Of a DNA stretch of 64,000 nt, positions 58,828 to 64,000 are shown one piece after another. The notes beneath the pieces were generated by a model. It was not told where the DNA came from. It saw only the letters and a list, made by a program, of their open reading frames with translations, and searched no databases. Within the stretch, counting starts at the first letter, position 1. Each line of letters starts with the position of its first letter. Source of the DNA: Enterobacteriaceae bacterium B14 (GTDB lineage Bacteria > Pseudomonadota > Gammaproteobacteria > Enterobacterales > Enterobacteriaceae); NCBI GenBank assembly GCA_000307305.1, contig DF158882.1, positions 280,585-344,584 on the forward strand, given 5' to 3'. A program made the position numbers and the translations under genes.

Positions 58828-59886
58828 ATGTATTTTGGTGAAAAACAGATTTTAAAAAAAATCGTCATAGGATGTGAAACGGCTGAAGTTGACGAAAAGG
58901 TGCTAAATATTGCATACGGTGTTGATGAGAACTTTCTCTTTGGTGCGGCCGTTTCAATGCAGTCTATTGCCATGAACAATACTGATATTGCCCTACGGTT
59001 TCATCTTTTTACTGACTCAATGAACGATGATTATATTGATAAATTGCATAAGTTTGTCGATGCGAGTAAGAGAGTTTGTGTCACCGTTTATGTTTTGAGT
59101 GATGAAGCCAAATCGTTATTCCCTAGCTATAAACAGTGGTCGTATGCCGCATGTTTCCGATTTATAGCCTTCGACTGTTTAAGCACTTACGTTGAGCGAG
59201 TACTGTATATTGATGCCGATGTTATTTGTAAAGGGCCACTATCATCTTTATTAGAATTAGATCTTTCTAATAGTTATGCAGCGGTAGTAAAAGATAAGCA
59301 AGTTATGCAAGAAAAACCGGCTAATAGATTAAAAATAAAAGGCTTGCCGGGTAATTACTTTAACTCTGGGGTTGTCTACGCAAACCTGAAAAAATGGAAA
59401 GAGAGTTCATTTACTAAGCTGGCGGTAGAGATGCTGGCTAGTGACCCTTCAAGAGAAAAATATAGATGCCTAGACCAAGATATTTTAAATATTTTACTGT
59501 TTGGTCAAGTTCTGTTTTTAGGTAACGAGTACAACTGTTTATATGGTGTGGATTCAGAACTAGAGAATCGCAGTGATGAGGATTACAAACAGTCGATTAC
59601 TGAGGATACACGCTTGATCCATTATGTTGGGATTACTAAGCCTTGGAATGAATGGTCTGAATATCCATCATCTCAATATTTTTATAAGGCATACCACTTA
59701 TCACAGTGGCGTGATAACCCTTTGGAGATAGCGACAACTGAAGGGCACTTTATGCGGAAGTATCAGCATGAGTGGCGAAAAAAGAACGTTATGGTTGCTG
59801 CGAAATACAGCCTAATATATACAACTATTAAATGGAAAAACAAAATACTAAGACGGTGGAAAAAAATATCCTCCATATTGGGTTAA
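58828..59886 (+). CDS. LPS-type family 8 glycosyltransferase (WaaI/WaaJ-like)
   Basis: Cytoplasmic, membrane-associated retaining glycosyltransferase of family GT8, 352 residues, the length of WaaO/WaaI/WaaJ. Visible: LNIAYGVDENFLFGAAVSMQSI, the DxD metal/nucleotide-sugar motif in LYIDADV (Asp129, Asp131), YFNSGVVYANLKKW, CLDQDILNILL, and HYVGITKPWNEW. A C-terminal basic domain like Glyco_transf_8C of LPS core enzymes follows (KWKNKILRRWKKI). Such enzymes add glucose or galactose to the LPS outer core. No other waa genes are near, so it is an isolated LPS modifier. The gene is visibly AT-richer than nuo or men genes, suggesting acquisition. Confidence 0.87.
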   Translation: MYFGEKQILKKIVIGCETAEVDEKVLNIAYGVDENFLFGAAVSMQSIAMNNTDIALRFHLFTDSMNDDYIDKLHKFVDASKRVCVTVYVLSDEAKSLFPSYKQWSYAACFRFIAFDCLSTYVERVLYIDADVICKGPLSSLLELDLSNSYAAVVKDKQVMQEKPANRLKIKGLPGNYFNSGVVYANLKKWKESSFTKLAVEMLASDPSREKYRCLDQDILNILLFGQVLFLGNEYNCLYGVDSELENRSDEDYKQSITEDTRLIHYVGITKPWNEWSEYPSSQYFYKAYHLSQWRDNPLEIATTEGHFMRKYQHEWRKKNVMVAAKYSLIYTTIKWKNKILRRWKKISSILG

Positions 59887-59980
59887 TAGGAATAGAGCAA
59901 CCACTAATAAACAGCCTATTTTTATAGGCTGTTTATTAAGTAGAAGTATCTGATATAAATTTGTAGATTCAACGAGTGGA

Positions 59981-60529
59981 TTATTTTTCTCTGATATTTG
60001 GCGTTATTTTGTTGGTATAAATCGAATTGCTTGGAATACTCTTAAGCACTAAAGAGTGAGCACCAATAGTAACGTTATCACCAATATCTACAGTGCCTCC
60101 TAGAATCGTGGTATTACAGCCTATATCGACATTGTCGCCAATAGTAATGGCAACAGGTGCTGGATATGCGGCTTGTCTCCCTAGAGTGACGCCTTGCTTT
60201 ATGAAGGCATTCTTCCCTATTTTACAATCATTGTTAATAACAATACCTGATAGATGCGCTAGCCCTAATCCTTCACCGATGGATGCGCCTAGTTCTATCT
60301 CAACGTTATATTTATACCGAATTTTAAACTCAATTCTCTTCGCTAATTTCTTAAGAACGTTTTTCTCGCTGAAAAATAAGTAGTTAGCGATTCTCCACCA
60401 AAAGAGATAGCGTCTTTCAGGACAGCACCAAGCCCTATAAATAACTCTTCTCCATGAGAATGAGTCATCATCTCTTTTTAATACTTCACGGGTAAGACAG
60501 CGTTTGAGTGTATTAAGATTATCGCTCAT
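59981..60529 (-). CDS. Hexapeptide-repeat (left-handed beta-helix) acetyltransferase, serine acetyltransferase-like
   Basis: 182-residue acyltransferase. The N-terminal half (RRVIYRAWCCPERRYLFWWRI) is basic and aromatic. The C-terminal half is a left-handed beta-helix built of hexapeptide repeats, with IGEGLGLAHLSGIVIN including the family His92, then IGKNAFIKQGVTLG and IGDNVTIGAHSLVLKSIP. It lacks the long N-terminal domain of CysE, so despite likely annotation as serine acetyltransferase it is more like polysaccharide acetyltransferases such as WcaB. Convergent with the GT8 gene, it may O-acetylate the same surface glycan. The ATG at 60529 has GAGAG upstream; the open frame runs back through the tRNA but is not coding there. 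Confidence 0.78.
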   Translation of the reverse strand: MSDNLNTLKRCLTREVLKRDDDSFSWRRVIYRAWCCPERRYLFWWRIANYLFFSEKNVLKKLAKRIEFKIRYKYNVEIELGASIGEGLGLAHLSGIVINNDCKIGKNAFIKQGVTLGRQAAYPAPVAITIGDNVDIGCNTTILGGTVDIGDNVTIGAHSLVLKSIPSNSIYTNKITPNIREK

Positions 60530-60566
60530 TTTACTCTCTGCAGAATAGGTTAGGGCTACCTGAGTA

Positions 60567-60595
60567 TGAAAAACCAGCCGTAGTAGGCTGGTTTT
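60567..60595 (-). terminator. Terminator after tRNA-Pro
   Basis: Stem AAACCAGCC (60571-60579) / GGCTGGTTT (60586-60594) with a six-base loop and a short T-run on the minus strand. It lies 10 bases downstream of the tRNA 3' end and 38 bases before the acetyltransferase start. Confidence 0.75.
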
Positions 60596-60604
60596 GGGGA
60601 TATT

Positions 60605-60681
60605 TGGTCGGCATGAGAGGATTTGAACCTCCGACCCCCGACACCCCATGACGGTGCGCTACCAAGCTGCGCTACATGCCG
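60605..60681 (-). tRNA. proL: tRNA-Pro (GGG anticodon)
   Basis: 77-nucleotide cloverleaf on the minus strand. The acceptor stem CGGCATG pairs with CATGCCG, followed by encoded ACCA. The D-arm is GCGC...GCGC, the anticodon loop ATGGGGT contains GGG, and the T-arm is GGAGG-TTCAAAT-CCTCT. Apart from a few bases it equals E. coli proL, and it lies next to yejM as in E. coli. Confidence 0.97.
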
Positions 60682-60758
60682 ATTGTGTGCAGTCATACTA
60701 CTGATTCTTATCGCTAATGCAATAGTTCGATAAAATAACCGCTTTAATTTTAAAACGA

Positions 60759-62534
60759 TTAATCAGCTAAAAAACGTTTCAGTTCAGTTAATACCTGCAG
60801 CAGCAGGGCAAGCTGAGGTTTCTCTTCGTTCTGTTTTTGATAGTCAAGATCGTAGCTATCATAGCGACCACGGCCATCTAATCGAAGGGTTTGCGTCGGT
60901 GTAACAATGATGAGTTGTTTACTATCGCCTAGTGCTAACCAGTTATTACGGCGCTCGGCATTAAACAAGTCTTCGCCTTGCGAGTACTCATTGGACGGAT
61001 TTGTTACATGTAGTAATCTTTGCATCAACGTTAACATGACATCTTCATGTCCGGTTAGCTTATTGATTTTCTGCTTTGGTGTACCTGGCCATAAAATAGT
61101 AAGGGGTACCTGCAACTGTGAGCGGCTATAGTTCTGTCCTGCACCCCAGGCATTTTGTTTGCTATCGTTATATTCAACACCATGCTCAGCGGTAACAACG
61201 ACAACAGTATTGTCCAACTGCCCATTGGCTTTTAGGGTCTCTAAGATGCTGGCAATTTGGTTATCGATCTCTTTTGCATTGGAACGATATCGGGCAATAA
61301 AGTTTTCAGCGTGTGCACTATCTGTGTTCTGTGGCATGCCTTTGTAATTGACATAAGCGAACCATGGTGTGTTTTTACTGCGGGTTGTTAGCCACTGTTT
61401 CCACTGTTCAGTCGTTTTTTCATTACTCTGTTTGAAAGGCACAGGTAGTGAAAAATCGGTAAAAAGAGACTGCTGATACAGTGTGTTATTAAACCCATCC
61501 GTTGAGAATAGACCTAGCTGATAGCCTTGCTGATTGAGTGCGCTCATTAATGCAGAGGGTTTACGGCCTGCAATAATGCCATCCATATAAGTTGGCGATA
61601 TACCATAAAATAGGCCGAACAGCCCTGTGTCATCTCGGTTGCCGGAACTAATATGTTGGGTGAACTGAATGCTTTCTTGGGTTAGCTGGCTAAAGCGAGG
61701 CATATCTTCTGCAACGTCTTTCGTACGAATACCATCAACCACAACCATTAGTAAGTTATAACCGCTCCCAGCATCTTTCACGGCTATTTTATTCAAAGGA
61801 TATTCAACGGAAGGCGCTTCTATATTCCCCTGTTGATCTAACCGACGTTGGTATTCTATGCCATCAATAATTCCATGCCTTTCAAGGAAACGCCGGGCTG
61901 TCATTGGATGAGCCAGTGGCAGATTTGCCTTTTGCATCGTGATTGAGCGATAGAAGTTTGCATCAGCCCAGATATAGATCAGGTGTGACGATACGAAGGC
62001 ACAAATAAGAGCGATGACAATAGGTTTGGCAAAAGAACGGCGGCTGAGGCTGCGCAGTTTTTGCCAGCACCAAGTTCCAAACAACATTTCAATAAGAAAG
62101 AGAATGGGAACAAAGATAAATAGTAGTTGCCAGTCTCTGGATAGCTCCCCTTGAGAGGGGTTAACCAGCATTTCCCAGACGAATTTATTGATGTGGAGAT
62201 TAAAGCGGTTAAATACCTCGGTATCCAACAACAGCAGCGTGAGCCCAGCAGTCGCATAAGCGGCTGCGATAAACCGCAGCAAACGCTGAGACATGACAAT
62301 AAACGTTAGGGGAAATAGAACGAGCAGATAAGCGGCGAAACCAATAAATCCAAAGTGGCCTAACCAACTAACGATGGCATAAATACGACCCATCAACGAA
62401 CCAGGCCAATCGATAACAAACAGGTATCGGCTACCGATGAGTAGGCCGAGAATTATATTAAATAAGGCGAACCAGTGCCCCCAACCAACCATCTGGGAGA
62501 CTTTTTCACGATACCGTTGACCGTTCGTTACCAT
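60759..62534 (-). CDS. yejM: Inner-membrane sulfatase-family protein YejM (PbgA/LapC)
   Basis: Essential-type envelope regulator, 591 residues (E. coli 586). The N-terminal five transmembrane helices span about residues 18-190 (WFALFNIILGLLIGSRYLF first). The periplasmic arylsulfatase-like domain follows (LMVVVDGIRTKDV, SSGNRDDTGLFGLFYGISPTYMDGI, VVVVTAEHG). In E. coli it senses periplasmic LPS and controls LpxC turnover through LapB/FtsH. The basic linker after TM5 (ITMQKANLPLAHPMTARRFLE, read across) that binds lipid A is conserved. It is co-transcribed with yejL, 21 bases upstream. Confidence 0.95.
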   Translation of the reverse strand: MVTNGQRYREKVSQMVGWGHWFALFNIILGLLIGSRYLFVIDWPGSLMGRIYAIVSWLGHFGFIGFAAYLLVLFPLTFIVMSQRLLRFIAAAYATAGLTLLLLDTEVFNRFNLHINKFVWEMLVNPSQGELSRDWQLLFIFVPILFLIEMLFGTWCWQKLRSLSRRSFAKPIVIALICAFVSSHLIYIWADANFYRSITMQKANLPLAHPMTARRFLERHGIIDGIEYQRRLDQQGNIEAPSVEYPLNKIAVKDAGSGYNLLMVVVDGIRTKDVAEDMPRFSQLTQESIQFTQHISSGNRDDTGLFGLFYGISPTYMDGIIAGRKPSALMSALNQQGYQLGLFSTDGFNNTLYQQSLFTDFSLPVPFKQSNEKTTEQWKQWLTTRSKNTPWFAYVNYKGMPQNTDSAHAENFIARYRSNAKEIDNQIASILETLKANGQLDNTVVVVTAEHGVEYNDSKQNAWGAGQNYSRSQLQVPLTILWPGTPKQKINKLTGHEDVMLTLMQRLLHVTNPSNEYSQGEDLFNAERRNNWLALGDSKQLIIVTPTQTLRLDGRGRYDSYDLDYQKQNEEKPQLALLLQVLTELKRFLAD

Positions 62535-62555
62535 ATTACTTTTTTAGCCAATAAG

Positions 62556-62783
62556 TTAGTGAGCTTTGTCTTCATGAATAGAAGACTGTAGTGCGTTTGC
62601 AAAAGAGCTGGCTATCAGATGACGCTGTACCGGAGCGATGCTGGTATTGATTAAGTTTGTCACCATGTTACCAAGCACCATCAAAGAGAGGTCGGTTGGG
62701 ACACGGTGTTTCTCCAGTACATTAACCAGTTCAGTTAGCAGTTGTTCAACTTGCTCATCACTATAACGAGAGGCTTGTGGCAT
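62556..62783 (-). CDS. yejL: UPF0352 family protein YejL
   Basis: 75-residue helical protein of unknown function, exactly the E. coli length. Conserved stretches are [35 protein letters not shown] and FANALQSSI. It sits directly upstream of yejM and is divergent from yejK, as in E. coli. Its structure in other species is a small dimeric helical bundle. Confidence 0.96.
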   Translation of the reverse strand: MPQASRYSDEQVEQLLTELVNVLEKHRVPTDLSLMVLGNMVTNLINTSIAPVQRHLIASSFANALQSSIHEDKAH

Positions 62784-62958
62784 AAAATTGTGCTTCTTAG
62801 CTTGAGAAAGTTCGATATCTTACCGTATAGGCGCGTTTTTTTCTGCTCTTTTATACAAGACACCTTGCTTTAAATAGAGTTTCACTGAGGGCAGCAAAAT
62901 GTTGCAGCAAAGCGGTAAGGGTGCTTGAATACGCCGTTATAGAATTTAAGGAGCCACC

Positions 62959-63969
62959 ATGAGCCTGAGTATTGACCAAATTGTATTGCATCAGTTGATT
63001 AAGCGGGATGAACAGACATTAGATGTTGTGCTGCGAGATGCGCCATTAGCGAATAATCAGGCTGTTGAAGAGATGATGTCTGAGTTGAATCGTGTCTATA
63101 GTGGCAAAAGCAAAGCGTTTGCACTCTTCAGTGAAGAGAGCAAATTGGCGGATGCTTTAAAGGGATTCCGACGTGGCGATATGGATTTTTTAAGCTTCAC
63201 ACGAGATGCAACAGTGCAGTTACGTGATGAGCTAGCCAAGTATCCTTTTGCTGAAGGTGGCATTGTTGTTTTCTGTCAGTATCGCTACCTTGCCGTTGAG
63301 TATCTTCTCATCTCTGTACTCAGTAGCTGTAGCAGTATGCGAGTGAATGAAGATCTTGATATCAGTACAACTCACTATCTCGATATTAATCATGCAGATA
63401 TCGTTGCTCGTATCGATTTAACTGAATGGGAAGTGAATCCTGAGTCAACCCGCTACCTTACCTTTCTAAAAGGCAGAGTAGGGCGCAAGGTATCTGACTT
63501 CTTTATGGATTTTTTAGCGGCAAGTGAGGGTTTGGATACCAAAGCTCAAAACCGCAGCCTTTTACAGGCAGTTAATGACTATTGCGATTCAGGCGAGTTA
63601 GATAAAAATGAACGACAAACCTATCGCCAGAATGTTTACAGTTATTGCAATGGACAGCTTCAAGCGGGTGAAGAGATAGCGCTGCAGGAGTTGGCTCAGG
63701 AGTTACCACCTATTGGTGAGCGTAATTTTCAGCAGTTTTCTGCCGAGCAGGGTTATGCGTTAGAAGAGAGTTTTCCTGCCGATCGTGGCACGTTACGCCA
63801 ACTCACCAAGTTTGCAGGCAGTGGTGGTGGCATCAGTATTAATTTTGATTCGTTGTTATATGGTGAGCGCGTTTTTTGGGATCCAGTGACTGACACCTTA
63901 ACGATACGTGGCACACCTCCTAACCTTAGAGATCAGCTACAGCGCCGTTTTAATAGCGGTGAAAAATAA
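62959..63969 (+). CDS. yejK: Nucleoid-associated protein YejK (NdpA)
   Basis: Nucleoid-associated protein of the NdpA/37-kDa family, 336 residues (E. coli 335). In E. coli it co-purifies with the nucleoid and interacts with topoisomerase IV. Conserved: [62 protein letters not shown], and [21 protein letters not shown]. The ATG follows AAGGAG at seven bases. The 175-base gap to yejL holds both promoters. The window ends 31 bases after the stop with what looks like the left arm of a terminator. Confidence 0.96.
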   Translation: MSLSIDQIVLHQLIKRDEQTLDVVLRDAPLANNQAVEEMMSELNRVYSGKSKAFALFSEESKLADALKGFRRGDMDFLSFTRDATVQLRDELAKYPFAEGGIVVFCQYRYLAVEYLLISVLSSCSSMRVNEDLDISTTHYLDINHADIVARIDLTEWEVNPESTRYLTFLKGRVGRKVSDFFMDFLAASEGLDTKAQNRSLLQAVNDYCDSGELDKNERQTYRQNVYSYCNGQLQAGEEIALQELAQELPPIGERNFQQFSAEQGYALEESFPADRGTLRQLTKFAGSGGGISINFDSLLYGERVFWDPVTDTLTIRGTPPNLRDQLQRRFNSGEK

Positions 63970-64000
63970 ATTTATTCAAACAATAAAAAACGCCGCAAAA

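Noticed and set aside
59981..60649. 222-codon version of the acetyltransferase reaching into tRNA-Pro
   Set aside because: The extra part is the antisense-free tRNA and terminator sequence; a good ribosome site precedes ATG 60529.
1..64000. CRISPR arrays, insertion sequences, prophage or integron elements
   Set aside because: No regularly spaced repeats, transposase or integrase frames, or matching terminal repeats were found on reading both strands.

Overview
The window is chromosomal DNA of an Enterobacterales bacterium. Almost every gene has a clear Escherichia coli counterpart, and several blocks keep E. coli order: rlmC-art-ybjP, alaA/lrhA-nuo, menFDHBCE, yfaY-yfaE-nrdB-nrdA-ubiG-gyrA and yejK-yejL-yejM-proL. 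The blocks are joined differently and many accessory genes are missing, so I infer a lineage outside the E. coli/Salmonella group. A Budviciaceae-type genus (Pragia, Budvicia, Leminorella, Limnobaculum) is possible, but I cannot prove it from this window. There are no rRNA genes, CRISPR arrays, intact insertion sequences or prophage genes.

Layout. 1-8.9 kb: ybjC end, rimK, ybjN, ybjO, rlmC, a DNA alkyltransferase gene, and the arginine ABC transporter artPIQM with artJ, then ybjP. 9-14.2 kb: alaA and a compact ynjA-ynjF / ynjE / ydjZ group. 14.2-31.85 kb: lrhA and the complete 13-gene nuo operon for respiratory complex I, with fused nuoCD, closed by a strong terminator. 31.9-37 kb: a decayed yhfG-fic toxin-antitoxin pair, a succinate-semialdehyde-type dehydrogenase, a PLP aminotransferase, a GNAT acetyltransferase and a membrane TPR protein. 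37-44.5 kb: the full menaquinone cluster menFDHBCE. 44.5-49.1 kb: catalase, tyrosine permease TyrP with TyrR boxes, and yfaY. 49.1-56.9 kb: class Ia ribonucleotide reductase (nrdAB-yfaE), ubiG and gyrA. 57-60.6 kb: an AT-rich accessory stretch with a lone rcsB, the wreck of rcsD, a LexA-controlled dinI-like gene, an LPS-type family 8 glycosyltransferase and a hexapeptide acetyltransferase. 60.6-64 kb: tRNA-Pro(GGG), yejM, yejL and yejK.

How it fits together. Complex I, menaquinone synthesis and ubiG together describe a quinone-dependent respiratory chain usable with and without oxygen. The art genes and tyrP are amino-acid uptake systems, and both carry the expected operators (ARG boxes, TyrR boxes). 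nrdAB carries a DnaA box and an NrdR-like box.

Most notable observations. (1) The Rcs phosphorelay locus has collapsed: rcsC is absent from its usual place, rcsD survives only as frameshifted C-terminal fragments, and the remaining RcsB has His in place of the acidic-pocket Asp11 while keeping Asp56. (2) A yhfG-fic relic lies between nuoN and the aldehyde dehydrogenase. It keeps the inhibitory S-x-x-x-E-G motif but has lost the catalytic core. (3) ynjA, ynjF, ynjE and ydjZ are kept together without the ynjBCD transporter, which suggests a functional unit. (4) GyrA has Thr at position 83. I did not find a clearly new defence or mobile system.
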